Assembly (NCBI GenBank): GCA_021781455.1
Contig: JAJXWV010000043.1
Location: 41,663-105,662, forward strand
DNA: 64,000 nucleotides
Origin: Acidobacteriota bacterium
Lineage (GTDB): Bacteria > Acidobacteriota > Thermoanaerobaculia > Gp7-AA8
Reading direction: 5' to 3'
Shown here piece by piece: positions 1 to 8,353 of the stretch. Within the stretch, counting starts at the first letter, position 1. Each line of letters starts with the position of its first letter. The notes under the pieces are model-generated. The model was not told the origin of the DNA, did not search any database, and was given only the letters and a program-made list of their open reading frames with translations. The translations under genes and the position numbers were made by a program.

Positions 1-51
1 TGGCAGCGGGCAAAGAAATCCGGGAGCCATTCCGCTCGCTTAAAATACGGC

Positions 52-729
52 ATGACCACCCGAGTCTTTCTCATCCGCCATGGCGCAACGGAGCTGACGG
101 ACGAGGACCGCTTCGCCGGCGCAGTCAATGTGATGCTCTCCGCCGCAGGCCGAGAGCAGGCCCGCCTCCTCGGCCAACGCCTGTCGAAAGAGGGGCTCGT
201 AGCCGTCTACTCGAGTCCGCTGCAGCGAACCGTCGACACGGCGGAGTACGTTGCCAGGCCGCACTCGCTGACCGTGGAGAAGATCGACGCGATGCTCGAG
301 ATCGCTCACGGTCACTGGGAAGGAATGCGCCGCGCCGATGTCGAGCACGACTTCGCCGAGGAGTACCGCCGCTGGGAAAACGACCCGTACACCTTCGCGC
401 CCTCTGGTGGAGAAAGCGGGCTCGACGTCACAGCACGCGCCCTTCCCGCGTTGATTGCACTCGTCGAGAAGCACTGCGACCAGCGTTTCGCGATCGTCTC
501 GCACAAAGCCACCATCCGCCTGCTCCTCAGCTCGCTCCTCGGATTCGACCCGCGCCGCTACCGCGACCGGCTCGACCAAAGCCCCGCCGCGCTCAACGTC
601 CTCGACTTCAAAGACGTGTCGGCCCCGCGGCTCACGCTCTTCAACAGCGTCTCGCACTACGCCGACGTCGGACTCCCGGAAGTACCGCACAGGAGACTGT
701 CGAAGGTGTGGGGGAATGAAGAGTCCTGA
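52..729 (+). CDS. Histidine phosphatase superfamily protein (phosphoglycerate mutase-like)
   Basis: Branch-1 histidine phosphatase of 225 residues; the family hydrolyses phosphomonoesters through a phosphohistidine, probably in the cytoplasm since no signal peptide is seen. The RHG signature is at residues 9-11 with His10 the expected nucleophile. Arg59 (SSPLQRT), Glu83 (LEIAHGHWEG) and His151 (IVSHKATIR) fit the remaining pocket residues. The substrate cannot be named: phosphoserine, alpha-ribazole phosphate and phosphoglycerate enzymes all look like this. The last Ser codon and the TGA stop are formed by the first unit of a heptamer repeat array, so the array may have trimmed or replaced the original C-terminus. 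The next gene is convergent. Confidence 0.85.
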   Translation: MTTRVFLIRHGATELTDEDRFAGAVNVMLSAAGREQARLLGQRLSKEGLVAVYSSPLQRTVDTAEYVARPHSLTVEKIDAMLEIAHGHWEGMRRADVEHDFAEEYRRWENDPYTFAPSGGESGLDVTARALPALIALVEKHCDQRFAIVSHKATIRLLLSSLLGFDPRRYRDRLDQSPAALNVLDFKDVSAPRLTLFNSVSHYADVGLPEVPHRRLSKVWGNEES

Positions 730-1070
730 GTCCTGAGTGCTGAGTCCTGAGTCGCGCCCGTCACTCTGAGCCGGCGCAACCGCGGGGGTGGGCGGTTGGG
801 TGGAGCGGCGGAGCGCGGCGAAGAGTCTCCAGCTTGCACGATCGCGGCGAGCCTGCCGTCATGCGAGCCTCAATCGTCCCGGTAAGAGATCCTTCGCCGC
901 GCTCCACCGCTCCCGCCCGCCCACCCCCGCGGTTCCGCCGGCTCAGGATCAGGATGACGGGCACACTGTTCCGCCCGCTCCGAATGAAGCTGCTCAGTAC
1001 TCAGTACTCAGCACTCAGTACTCAGCACTCAGTACTCAGCACTCAGCACTCAGCACTCAGCACTCAGCAC
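721..1070. repeat. Inverted arms of ACTCAGY heptamer array flanking a palindromic element
   Basis: Fills the 343-bp gap between two convergent genes. The left arm (721-753) repeats TGAGTCC/TGAGTGC units. The right arm (993-1070) repeats ACTCAGT/ACTCAGC, the reverse complement. Between them lies a separate palindromic element (760-960). The left arm supplies the stop codon of the upstream gene, and the right arm ends two bases from the stop of the minus-strand gene. Confidence 0.85.
760..960. repeat. MITE-like palindromic element (GTCACTCTGAGCCGGCG family), copy 1
   Basis: About 200 bp with imperfect terminal inverted repeats: GTCACTCTGAGCCGGCG at the left and CGCCGGCTCAGGATGAC at the right, with an inner GGCGAAGAGTCTC inverted against GAGATCCTTCGCCGC. 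Related copies are at 6684-6820 (truncated), 43298-43461 and 53434-53609. No transposase is encoded in any copy. Confidence 0.75.
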
Positions 1071-1072
1071 GG

Positions 1073-2632
1073 TCACTGCACGCGGAAGCTCACGTTCGCC
1101 ACGACCGGATCGGCGATGGTGTAGATCTTCAGGTTGTTGGCCCTGTCGAGAATCTGCACCTGCTCGAGGCGCCACACGCCGACCGCTTCGTTGGCTGGAA
1201 CGGCGACAGAGCCGCTCCAGGTCTGCGGATCGGTGGCCGAGCATGCGAACCAGAGCCTCGGCGGCTGCATGCCCGCGATCTTGCCCGTAAAGACGAAGTG
1301 GCCGTTCACGCTCGAGACGCCGGAGATGTCATCGCTGGCCGTGACACGGACGACGATGGTCCCGGGGGCTGCGGTGACGGGGCGATCGAGCGTGATCATG
1401 TCGACGCTCGGCGGATGCGAATCGCATTGATCGGCGAGGACGGTCAGGTGCACGGCTGCCACGAGCGGGTTGTCACGGCGCACCGCCACCATGTTGTTGG
1501 CCTTGTCCTGAAGCTGCACCTGTTCGAGCTGCCAGTCTCCGCAATCGGAGTTGGCCGGCGGGACGAAATCGCAGGCCCAGGCGTCGGCGCCCTCGCCGAG
1601 GCGGCAGCCGAAGCCGACGCGGGCGAATTTCGCAGGGCTGAGAAAAACGCCGCTGATGAGGTTCACGCCCGACTTGTCGTCGTCCGCCTGAACGAAGACC
1701 GTGTTCTTCTCCCCCGCCTTCATCGAAGGGTGGTCGAGCCAGATGGCTCGAAGCGTGGGAGGCGTGGAGTCGGCGTCTGAGGAGATGACGCGGAACGAAG
1801 CGCCCGAAAGCGTGCCCTGGCCGTAGCTGAACATGGCGGTGTTGTTCGCCTTGTCCGTCAGGCTCAGGTAGTTGACGTGCCATATCCCCTCGGCGGCGTT
1901 CTTCGGGATGGCGATGCGGGTCGTGTATCGGTTGGTGTCTCCCTCGCGCTGGACCGCGAAGCCCTGAAGAGCACCGCTGGGACTGATCACGTTTCCGGCG
2001 ATGCTGGCGATGCCGCTCAGATCGTCGGTGGCGGTGATCGCCAGGATCGTCGATTCGCCGTCCTTGACGGAAGGCGGGATGAACTCGGCGCCGAGTAGTT
2101 GCGGCGGCGTGATGTCGGAGTCCGGGTTTTTGGGATCACGTGGGTCCTGCGCCGCCGCGCTGCTGGTCTGGGCGGGAGTCCTAGCAGCGGGCGCCGACGA
2201 AAACGCGTTGACGATCGGCGCCACGACGCGGGAGAGCAGCGACGGTTGCTTCTGCGGTGCCTTCGGAGTGGCGGCCGGCTGCGGCTTCGCGGCGCTCGAT
2301 CCGGCGTTGCGACCGGCCTGCCCCGCCGAAGGCAGCGGCTCGTGAAGGAGCCGGTTGTAGCGCTGCTCGCGCTCACGCTGCCGTTCGCTTTCGGCCATCG
2401 TGGTGGAGGCCCCTTTGCCGGCCGGCGCCGTTGCCGCCGCCGCGCCGCTTTCCGCGACCGGCGAGGAGATCGCACGCGTGTCTGTTGTGGACGCGCCCCG
2501 CTCGGCGGCTCCGTCCGCACCGGCAGACACGCTTCCGGCGTAGCGGTGAATCCGCATGGCCACGGCCACGGCGAATGCCACGATGAGGAGCGTGAAGAAC
2601 AGAGGGAGAAACCGGATGCGCGGTCGGTCCAT
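1073..2632 (-). CDS. Membrane-anchored protein with three tandem Ig-like repeats
   Basis: 519 residues. An N-terminal hydrophobic segment (about 8-26) follows basic residues, so it is a signal anchor or uncleaved signal. A low-complexity Ala/Pro/Ser linker runs to about 185. Then come three tandem domains of roughly 105 residues (about 190-295, 297-405, 407-519). Each starts with an S/H-PP-x motif, carries a TASDDxSGV-like strand and ends with a W-x-LEQVQ-x-DKANN block. This looks like bacterial Ig-like/cadherin-like extracellular modules, probably structural or adhesive at the cell surface. No enzymatic motif is seen. It lies 8 bp downstream of apaG on the same strand, probably co-transcribed, and its stop abuts a heptamer array. 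Confidence 0.7.
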   Translation of the reverse strand: MDRPRIRFLPLFFTLLIVAFAVAVAMRIHRYAGSVSAGADGAAERGASTTDTRAISSPVAESGAAAATAPAGKGASTTMAESERQREREQRYNRLLHEPLPSAGQAGRNAGSSAAKPQPAATPKAPQKQPSLLSRVVAPIVNAFSSAPAARTPAQTSSAAAQDPRDPKNPDSDITPPQLLGAEFIPPSVKDGESTILAITATDDLSGIASIAGNVISPSGALQGFAVQREGDTNRYTTRIAIPKNAAEGIWHVNYLSLTDKANNTAMFSYGQGTLSGASFRVISSDADSTPPTLRAIWLDHPSMKAGEKNTVFVQADDDKSGVNLISGVFLSPAKFARVGFGCRLGEGADAWACDFVPPANSDCGDWQLEQVQLQDKANNMVAVRRDNPLVAAVHLTVLADQCDSHPPSVDMITLDRPVTAAPGTIVVRVTASDDISGVSSVNGHFVFTGKIAGMQPPRLWFACSATDPQTWSGSVAVPANEAVGVWRLEQVQILDRANNLKIYTIADPVVANVSFRVQ

Positions 2633-2640
2633 GGCCGGCG

Positions 2641-3024
2641 TCAGTTGACGCTCCCCGGTACCGCCAGTGTGAACGGATCGATCTGCGCGTCGAACGAGTC
2701 GCCGCTCGACAGCCGCATCGTGTAGTGTCCGCCCATCGATCCAACCGGGGTGCGCAACGGGCAGAAGCTCGTGTACTCGAACGACTGGCCCGATGCGATG
2801 ATCGGCTGCTCACCGATGACCCCCGCCCCCGCCACTCGCTCGCTGTTCCCGTCGAGGTCGGTGATGATCCACTCCCGGCTGAGCAGTTGCGCGGATTCGG
2901 TTCCCATGTTCGTGATTCGGACGCGGTAAGCGAAGAAGAAGTAATGCTCTTCGGGGTCGCTCCGTTCAGGGACGTAAACGCTGCTGACCTGAATGCGAAT
3001 CCCGCGGGTGGTCGTGTCGCTCAC
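2641..3024 (-). CDS. apaG: ApaG-type protein (DUF525)
   Basis: 127-residue ApaG/DUF525 protein, a small Ig-like fold; E. coli ApaG is linked to cobalt/magnesium tolerance and the fold recurs in F-box and polymerase-interacting proteins, but the molecular role is not settled. Family motifs seen are Y-x-F-x-YRVRITNMG near residue 30, SREWIITD, GVIGEQPII and the C-terminal MGGHYTM block. I choose the GTG at 3024 (VSDTTTRG) because this gives the usual length of about 125. The frame stays open upstream only because it runs through a repeat array (3040-3147). Probably in one transcript with rsmE upstream and the Ig-repeat gene downstream. Confidence 0.85.
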   Translation of the reverse strand: MSDTTTRGIRIQVSSVYVPERSDPEEHYFFFAYRVRITNMGTESAQLLSREWIITDLDGNSERVAGAGVIGEQPIIASGQSFEYTSFCPLRTPVGSMGGHYTMRLSSGDSFDAQIDPFTLAVPGSVN

Positions 3025-3039
3025 TGACGAGATTGTAAG

Positions 3040-3147
3040 TCGGGGTGTCGGGTCTCGGGTGACGGGTGTCGGGTGACCGGTGACCGATGACGGGTCTCGG
3101 GTCTCGAGGGACGGGTCTCGAGAGACGGGCCCGACACCCGTCACCCA
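3040..3147. repeat. Heptamer hairpin array (GGGTSTC/GGGTGAC units)
   Basis: Units of seven bases such as GGGTCTC, GGGTGAC and GGGTGTC run from 3040 and are answered by the inverse at 3128-3147 (GACACCCGTCACCC). It fills the gap between rsmE and apaG, ending right at the rsmE stop. Confidence 0.75.
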
Positions 3148-3858
3148 TCACGCGCTGATCACCGAAACCAACGCTGCAACCGCCGTTTCCACGCGCAGGA
3201 CGCGCGGTCCGAGGGAAACAGGGCGGAAGCCGGCGCGATCGAGGGAAACCAGCTCGGCCTCGATGAAGCCGCCCTCCGGTCCGATGGCCAGGGTCACGTG
3301 GCCGGCAATGCTGCGCGGACAGGGATCGGCGGCGTAGGGATGGGCCACCAGGCACGTCGAATCGCGGGCGATCTCCGGCAGCTCGTCCTCGACAAAGCGC
3401 CGGAAGAAGCGCCTCACCTCGATCGAGGGAAGGATCGTGTCGCGCGACTGCTCCAGTCCCGCGATGGCCTGCTCGCGAAGATTGGCCTCAGAAAGCCGCG
3501 GGCTGCTCCAGTAGCTCTTCTCCACACGCCAGGCGTTGATCAGGAAGAGGCGCTTGATGCCCAGCGAAGTGGCGCCGGCGATCACGCGATTCAGGACTTT
3601 CGGGCGAGGCACGGCGACGACGAGCGTAAGCGGCAGCGGAGGAGGCGGGTCGCGATCGAGAGCAACGCTCATCTCCACCGATTCACCGTCGATGCGCAGG
3701 ATCGTCGCCGCGCCCATCCTTCCGTTCGCCACACCCGCTACGAGCACGTCGCCGGCCGCGGCGCGATGGACTCCTGCGATGTGCTCACGCCGCCGCCCCC
3801 GCAGCACCACGCGATCGTCGGCGACAAAGTCCTCGGCAAAGAGCAGCACCAGATTCAC
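3148..3858 (-). CDS. rsmE: 16S rRNA (uracil-1498-N3)-methyltransferase RsmE
   Basis: SPOUT-class methyltransferase that uses SAM to methylate U1498 of 16S rRNA. The C-terminal knot is clear: LAIGPEGGFIEAEL followed by SLGPRVLRVETAVAAL, both diagnostic of RsmE. Other family blocks are LVVAVPRPKVLNRVI and W-x3-KSYW-x-SPR (helix with ARWEKS-like role). I place the start at the GTG at 3858 (VNLVLLFAEDF), giving 236 residues, close to the usual 240; upstream in-frame sequence encodes a repeat and overlaps the divergent STAS gene. No unusual residues in the SAM pocket were noticed. Confidence 0.88.
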   Translation of the reverse strand: MNLVLLFAEDFVADDRVVLRGRRREHIAGVHRAAAGDVLVAGVANGRMGAATILRIDGESVEMSVALDRDPPPPLPLTLVVAVPRPKVLNRVIAGATSLGIKRLFLINAWRVEKSYWSSPRLSEANLREQAIAGLEQSRDTILPSIEVRRFFRRFVEDELPEIARDSTCLVAHPYAADPCPRSIAGHVTLAIGPEGGFIEAELVSLDRAGFRPVSLGPRVLRVETAVAALVSVISA

Positions 3859-3899
3859 GAGGCGTATGTTCGCATGTGCGCTTGCAGGGGCGCACAGCA

Positions 3900-3957
3900 G
3901 TGCGCCCGCAGCTCCCGTGGACGGGAGAGCGGACGCGCTGCTGCGCGTCCCTACAGG
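3900..3957. repeat. GGACGCGCTGCTGCGCGTCC palindromic repeat, copy 1
   Basis: Palindrome around GACGCGCTGCTGCGCGTCCC in the divergent gap between rsmE and the STAS gene. The same palindrome occurs as two inverted arms at 58904-58982. Likely an RNA or DNA hairpin. Confidence 0.6.
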
Positions 3958-3989
3958 ACTCGTCCGGTCGTTGGTATGATTCCCCCCGC

Positions 3990-4331
3990 ATGAACATTTC
4001 CGTCCGAAAGACAAAAGACGTTGCCATCGTCGACTTCGCGGGGCGCCTCGCCGTCGGTGTCGGTGACGCTGTGCTCCCCGCGGTCGTCAACGAGCTCCTC
4101 GACTCCGGTTTCAAGAAGATCCTGCTGAATCTCTCCGAGATGGATTACATTGACAGCAACGGGCTCGGCGAGCTCGTGCAGTCGCTCAAGACCTCCCGCC
4201 GCTATGGCGCCTCACTGCGTCTGCTCAAGCCTCAGGACCGCGTCGCCAAGACACTCCGGCTGACCAATCTCCTTCCCATGTTCACCGTCTACGACACCGA
4301 GTCGGAGGCGATGCACGCCTTCGAATCGTGA
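3990..4331 (+). CDS. STAS-domain anti-sigma factor antagonist
   Basis: 113-residue single STAS domain, the fold of SpoIIAA/RsbV-type antagonists that bind a cognate kinase/anti-sigma factor when unphosphorylated. The diagnostic DSNGLGEL motif is at 55-62 with Ser56 as the likely phospho-acceptor. The rest follows the family: an N-terminal VAIVDFAGRL strand and a C-terminal FTVYDTESEAMHAF helix. I use the ATG at 3990; earlier in-frame codons fall in a palindromic repeat. No RsbW-like kinase is adjacent, so the partner is encoded elsewhere. Transcribed divergently from rsmE. Confidence 0.85.
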   Translation: MNISVRKTKDVAIVDFAGRLAVGVGDAVLPAVVNELLDSGFKKILLNLSEMDYIDSNGLGELVQSLKTSRRYGASLRLLKPQDRVAKTLRLTNLLPMFTVYDTESEAMHAFES

Positions 4332-4359
4332 ATCGGCTCATGGTGATCGGACGGTAGAC

Positions 4360-4503
4360 GAGTGCTGAGTCCTGAGTGCTGAGTCCCGGAGCAGGATGCT
4401 CCTCACCCCTCAAGACTTACCGGCACTTCACCCACTCCATACTCAGTACTCAGCACTCAGTACTCAGCACTCAGTACTCAGCACTCAGTACTCAGCACTC
4501 AGT
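4360..4503. repeat. ACTCAGY heptamer array, inverted arms
   Basis: Left arm 4360-4387 (GAGTGCTGAGTCC units), right arm 4441-4503 (ACTCAGTACTCAGC units), about 55 bp between. It occupies most of the 231-bp gap before glgX; no gene is seen there. Confidence 0.85.
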
Positions 4504-4562
4504 GGCACACCACTTGCCCTCAGACGAGCTGGTCCTCAAGAACGGGGTGAGGTGAAGCAGCA

Positions 4563-6671
4563 GTGAAGATCTGGCCCGGGACAGCGTTTCCCCTCGGTGC
4601 CACGTACGACGGCGCCGGGACGAACTTCTCCGTCTTTTCCGAAGTGGCCACGCGCGTCGAGATCTGTCTGTTCGACGACAACGGCAACCAGACGGCCATC
4701 GATCTTCCGGAGATGACCGCCTTCTGCTGGCACGGCTACCTGCCGAATGTCGGCCCCGGCCAGCGCTACGGCTATCGCGTGCACGGCCCGTGGGATCCGC
4801 CGAGCGGCCACCGCTGCAACCCGGCCAAGCTGCTTCTCGACCCGTACGGGAAAGCGGTCGACGGGCAGGTGCAGTGGAACGAAGCGGTCTTCCCCTATTA
4901 CTTCGCCGATCCGGAGAGATCAAAGAACGACCTCGACAGCGCTCCCTTCATGCCGAAATCGGTGGTCATCAATCCCTACTTCGGCTGGGGCAACGATCAC
5001 CACCCGCGCACTCCGTGGCACGACACGATCATCTACGAGCTGCACGTCAAGGGATTCACAAGGTTGCATCCGGACGTGCCCAAACCGTTGCGCGGCACGT
5101 ACGCGGGCCTCGCCCACCCCGCGGCCATCAAGCACCTCAAGACCCTCGGCGTCACCGCCGTGGAGCTTCTGCCCGTGCACCAGTTCATCCAGGACTCCAT
5201 CCTCCTCGACCGCGGCTTGCGGAACTACTGGGGCTACAACTCCATCGGCTATCTCGCGCCGCACAACGAGTACTCGTCCGGCGGTCAGGCAGGTCAGCAG
5301 GTCCAGGAATTCAAGCAGATGGTGAGGACCCTGCACGAACGAGGGATCGAAGTCATCCTCGACGTCGTCTACAACCACACCGCGGAAGGCAACCACCTCG
5401 GCCCCGTCCTGTCGATGAAAGGCATCGACAACGCCGCCTACTACCGGCTGGTCGACAGGCAGAAGCAGTACTACATGGACTACACCGGCACCGGGAACAG
5501 CCTGAACATGCGCCACCCGCACGTGCTGCAGCTGATCATGGACTCGCTGCGCTTCTGGCACCTGGAGATGCACGTGGACGGCTTCCGCTTCGACCTCGCG
5601 GCGACGCTTGCCCGTGAGCTGCACGACGTGGACCGGCTGTCGGCGTTCTTCGACATCATCCAGCAGGATCCGGTGATCTCACAGGTGAAGCTGATCGCAG
5701 AGCCGTGGGACGTCGGCGAGGGCGGTTATCAGGTCGGCAACTTCCCTCCGCTGTGGTCGGAGTGGAATGGCAAGTACCGCGACACCGTGCGCGACTACTG
5801 GCGCGGCACCGACCGGACCCTCGGCGAATTCGCCAATCGCCTCACCGGCAGCTCCGACCTCTACGCCCTGACCGGGCGGCGCCCGCACGCCTCGCTCAAC
5901 TTCATCACTGCGCACGACGGCTTTACGCTGTCCGACCTCGTCTCCTACAACGACAAACACAACGAGGCCAACGGAGAGAACGGCCAGGACGGCGCGAACA
6001 ACAATCGCTCCTGGAACTGCGGTGAGGAGGGGCCGACCGATCGAGAGGACATCAACATCCTCCGCGCCCGCCAGCAACGGAATTTCCTCGCGACGCTAAT
6101 GCTCTCCATTGGCGTCCCGATGATCGCCGGCGGCGACGAGATCGGCCGGACGCAGGGCGGCAACAACAACGCCTATTGCCAGGACAACGAGATCTCCTGG
6201 TACGACTGGGAGCACGCCGATCATGCGCTCCTGGCGTTCGTCTCGCGCATCGTGCAGTTCCGCAAGAGGCACGACATCTTCCAGCGCCGCCGCTGGTTCG
6301 TCGGCCGTCCGCTCCACGGCGAGAACGTCAGCGACGTCGGCTGGTTCAAAACCGACGGCGAGCAGATGACTGACCAGGACTGGCAGTCGGGGTTCGCCCG
6401 CAGTCTGGGCGTATTCCTCAACGGCAGCGCCATCCCCACCCCCGATTCCCACGGCGAGCCGATCGTCGACGACAGCTTCTATCTTCTGTTCAACGCTCAT
6501 TACGAGCCGCTGACGTTCAAACTGCCGACCGGTGCCTGGGGAGACCGCTGGGTGAAGGTCATCGACACGAGTCACCCCATTCCCGATCTGCGGGAAGGAG
6601 CCGAGTTGCACGCCGGCGACGACATCAAGCTGCCGTCGCATTCGATGGTCGTGCTGCGAAAAGTGGCGTGA
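4563..6671 (+). CDS. glgX: Glycogen debranching enzyme GlgX (GH13 isoamylase type)
   Basis: 702 residues, typical for GlgX, which hydrolyses alpha-1,6 branches of phosphorylase-limit glycogen in the cytoplasm. An N-terminal CBM48 domain (about 8-100, GTNFSVFSEVATRVEI) precedes the GH13 barrel. Catalytic residues by alignment of motifs: nucleophile Asp344 (GFRFDLA), acid/base Glu380 (LIAEPWD) and transition-state Asp452 (TAHDGFT). Region I DVVYNHTAEG is at 267-276. The start codon is GTG at 4563. No other glycogen genes are adjacent. A TreX-like isoamylase is the alternative, but length and motif spacing favour GlgX. Confidence 0.92.
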   Translation: MKIWPGTAFPLGATYDGAGTNFSVFSEVATRVEICLFDDNGNQTAIDLPEMTAFCWHGYLPNVGPGQRYGYRVHGPWDPPSGHRCNPAKLLLDPYGKAVDGQVQWNEAVFPYYFADPERSKNDLDSAPFMPKSVVINPYFGWGNDHHPRTPWHDTIIYELHVKGFTRLHPDVPKPLRGTYAGLAHPAAIKHLKTLGVTAVELLPVHQFIQDSILLDRGLRNYWGYNSIGYLAPHNEYSSGGQAGQQVQEFKQMVRTLHERGIEVILDVVYNHTAEGNHLGPVLSMKGIDNAAYYRLVDRQKQYYMDYTGTGNSLNMRHPHVLQLIMDSLRFWHLEMHVDGFRFDLAATLARELHDVDRLSAFFDIIQQDPVISQVKLIAEPWDVGEGGYQVGNFPPLWSEWNGKYRDTVRDYWRGTDRTLGEFANRLTGSSDLYALTGRRPHASLNFITAHDGFTLSDLVSYNDKHNEANGENGQDGANNNRSWNCGEEGPTDREDINILRARQQRNFLATLMLSIGVPMIAGGDEIGRTQGGNNNAYCQDNEISWYDWEHADHALLAFVSRIVQFRKRHDIFQRRRWFVGRPLHGENVSDVGWFKTDGEQMTDQDWQSGFARSLGVFLNGSAIPTPDSHGEPIVDDSFYLLFNAHYEPLTFKLPTGAWGDRWVKVIDTSHPIPDLREGAELHAGDDIKLPSHSMVVLRKVA

Positions 6672-6683
6672 TCGGCGCCCCCC

Positions 6684-6820
6684 GTCACTCTGAGCCGGCG
6701 GAGCCGCGTGGGCGGTGGTTGGGCGGAGCGGCGCAGCGCGGCGAAGAGTCTCTTCCCGGGACGATCAGCAGGTTAGAGACTCTTCGCCGCGGTACGCCGC
6801 TCCAACACCCGCTCGCGTGG
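6684..6820. repeat. MITE-like palindromic element (CTCTGAGCCGGCG family), copy 2, right end missing
   Basis: Begins with GTCACTCTGAGCCGGCGG and contains GGCGAAGAGTCTCTTCCC inverted against AGAGACTCTTCGCCGCG. The outer right end is absent; the sequence instead runs into a GGCAGGCTGGAAAGCCTGCC palindrome (6838-6868). Confidence 0.7.
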
Positions 6821-6837
6821 CTTTCCATCGCGCCAAG

Positions 6838-6868
6838 GAGGGCAGGCTGGAAAGCCTGCCCCACACGC
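6838..6868. repeat. GGCAGGCTGGAAAGCCTGCC palindrome, copy 1
   Basis: Near-perfect palindrome followed by CCACACG. The same unit recurs, often as paired inverted arms, at 9701-9780, 25673-25736, 31872-31926, 49062-49121 and 57298-57330. Confidence 0.75.
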
Positions 6869-6932
6869 AGGCTCAGAGCCGATTCCAGGAATGCCGTAAC
6901 ATTGCGCCCGCCTGACCGTCTCACCAACGAAA

Positions 6933-7718
6933 ATGAACCTGCGCAAGCACCTGCTCGAAGCAGCCACGCTGATCGTCGCCGCCGTCCTCTGCGCGCTGGT
7001 GTCGAACGCCATCGCCTCACGCGAGCGGAAGCTCGCGCTGGTCGGTTCCTATCCGAATGCTCAGAAGGTGCCGGAGGAAAGTGCCGCTCCTGGGCCGACG
7101 GCATCTCCTTCGCCGGCAACGGAGACTGCATCGGCAACGGTGGCCGTGCAGCCGGAGACCACCGCGCCCCTGACGATGACGATTGCGCCGGTCACGCAGA
7201 CCGTGGTCTCCACCACCACTGCGCCGCCGAAAGCCGCGGCGCCACGCACGGCTGCAACGCCGACTGCACCGACTGCCACGGCACCGCCGCCCGCGCCGGC
7301 CGCCACGGCGAAGAGCACGCCCGCCGACCTGACCAAACGCTTCCCTCCTCATCCCGACAAGGCGTACGTCGAGATCGCCTACGCTGACGCCGACGCGCTG
7401 CACAATGCCGGCGCGCTCTTCCTCGACGCCCGCCGCACGTCGGTCTACGAGCAGGGCCACATCGCCGGTGCCCGGCCGTTTTCCGTTTGGGAATCCGACA
7501 TCGACGACAAAGTCCGCAAGCTCTTCGACGAGCGCAGCGATGTCGCCACGCAGGCCCTCCCCATCGTGGTCTACTGCTCCGGCGGCGAATGCGAAGACTC
7601 GCACATGCTCGCCCAGAAACTGTGGGGCATCGAGTTCAACAACGTCTACGTCTACCGCGATGGCTTCCCCGACTGGCAGAAGCGTGGGGGAGCCGTGCAC
7701 ACGGGCCAAACTCCTTGA
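6933..7718 (+). CDS. Membrane-anchored rhodanese-like domain protein
   Basis: 261 residues. One transmembrane anchor (about 8-27), then a Pro/Ala/Thr-rich linker (about 50-130), then a single rhodanese domain (about 140-255). The active-site loop is YCSGGECEDS with the first Cys in the persulfide position, preceded by FLDARRTSVYEQGHIAGA, the classic Asp-Ala-Arg substrate block. By family knowledge this could carry sulfane sulfur or act as a non-catalytic sulfur/redox sensor; by topology it probably faces the periplasm. The neighbouring DoxX/MauE-like gene on the same strand supports a redox or sulfur role. The stop lies next to a heptamer array. Confidence 0.8.
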   Translation: MNLRKHLLEAATLIVAAVLCALVSNAIASRERKLALVGSYPNAQKVPEESAAPGPTASPSPATETASATVAVQPETTAPLTMTIAPVTQTVVSTTTAPPKAAAPRTAATPTAPTATAPPPAPAATAKSTPADLTKRFPPHPDKAYVEIAYADADALHNAGALFLDARRTSVYEQGHIAGARPFSVWESDIDDKVRKLFDERSDVATQALPIVVYCSGGECEDSHMLAQKLWGIEFNNVYVYRDGFPDWQKRGGAVHTGQTP

Positions 7719-7806
7719 AGTGCTGAGTACCGAGTGTCAGAACGAGTGCTCAGCACGGACACTCAGTACTCAGCACTCAGTACTCAGCACTCAGTACTCA
7801 GCACTG
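7719..7806. repeat. ACTCAGY heptamer array, inverted arms
   Basis: Left arm AGTGCTGAGTACCGAGTG at 7719, right arm of ACTCAGT/ACTCAGC units to 7806. It fills the gap between the rhodanese and DoxX-like genes. Confidence 0.85.
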
Positions 7807-7816
7807 GTTTCTAGCG

Positions 7817-8284
7817 ATGAAACGATTGACCGAGTCCCTCACCCACCCCTGGCTGACCATCCGCGTGCAGCTCGCCCTCGGCATCTTCTTCGTCGTGGCT
7901 GCCCTGCCGAAGATCGTCGACCCGCCCTCGTTCGCGCACATGGTCTACAACTACCGCATCCTTCCCGGCGCACTCGTCAATCTCATGGGCCTGACCATGC
8001 CGTGGGTCGAGCTTCTCTGCGGCCTGGCGTTGATCCTCGGCATCTGGACCGGTACGGCGCGCACGCTGATCGGGGCCATGCTCGTCACGTTCATCATCGC
8101 CATCTCGATCAACCTCGCGCGCGGCAATGCCATCGACTGCGGTTGCTTCGACCCGACTCCCGTGCCGAAGACCCGCGTCGAACGCCTCCAGGACATGCAG
8201 TTCGTCGTCCTCCGCGACCTCGGCATGCTGCTGATGGTCGGGCAGCTGTGGTGGGCCGAACGAGTCCTGAGTCCTGAGTCCTGA
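7817..8284 (+). CDS. DoxX/MauE-like integral membrane protein
   Basis: 155 residues, four predicted membrane helices (about 15-35, 50-68, 72-100, 128-148). Family blocks are LGIFFVVAALPKIVDP, PWVELLCGLALILG and the RGNAIDCGCFDP cysteine pair, which is typical of the MauE/DoxX group linked to electron or disulfide handling in the membrane. Substrate is unknown. It follows the anchored rhodanese on the same strand, so a joint sulfur/redox role is plausible but inferred. The last six residues (VLSPES) and the stop are encoded by a heptamer repeat array, so the native C-terminus was probably altered. Confidence 0.75.
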   Translation: MKRLTESLTHPWLTIRVQLALGIFFVVAALPKIVDPPSFAHMVYNYRILPGALVNLMGLTMPWVELLCGLALILGIWTGTARTLIGAMLVTFIIAISINLARGNAIDCGCFDPTPVPKTRVERLQDMQFVVLRDLGMLLMVGQLWWAERVLSPES

Positions 8285-8304
8285 GTTGGTGCCACTCAGG
8301 ACTC
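8261..8304. repeat. GAGTCCT heptamer hairpin at a gene end
   Basis: Three GAGTCCT units (8262-8284) are followed eight bases later by the inverse ACTCAGGACTC. The array overlaps the 3' end of the DoxX-like gene and sits directly before a terminator. Confidence 0.8.
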
Positions 8305-8331
8305 AAAAGGCCGGCTCACGCCGGCCTTTCT
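8305..8331. terminator. Bidirectional rho-independent terminator
   Basis: AAAAGGCCGGC-TCAC-GCCGGCCTTTCT: an 8-9 bp GC stem with A and T tracts on the two sides, between convergent genes. Confidence 0.85.
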
Positions 8332-8353
8332 CATGATGTGGATTGAGTGAGGG

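Noticed and set aside
4563..6671. Maltooligosyltrehalose synthesis operon (TreX-TreZ-TreY)
   Set aside because: Only the debranching enzyme is present; no treY or treZ flanks it.
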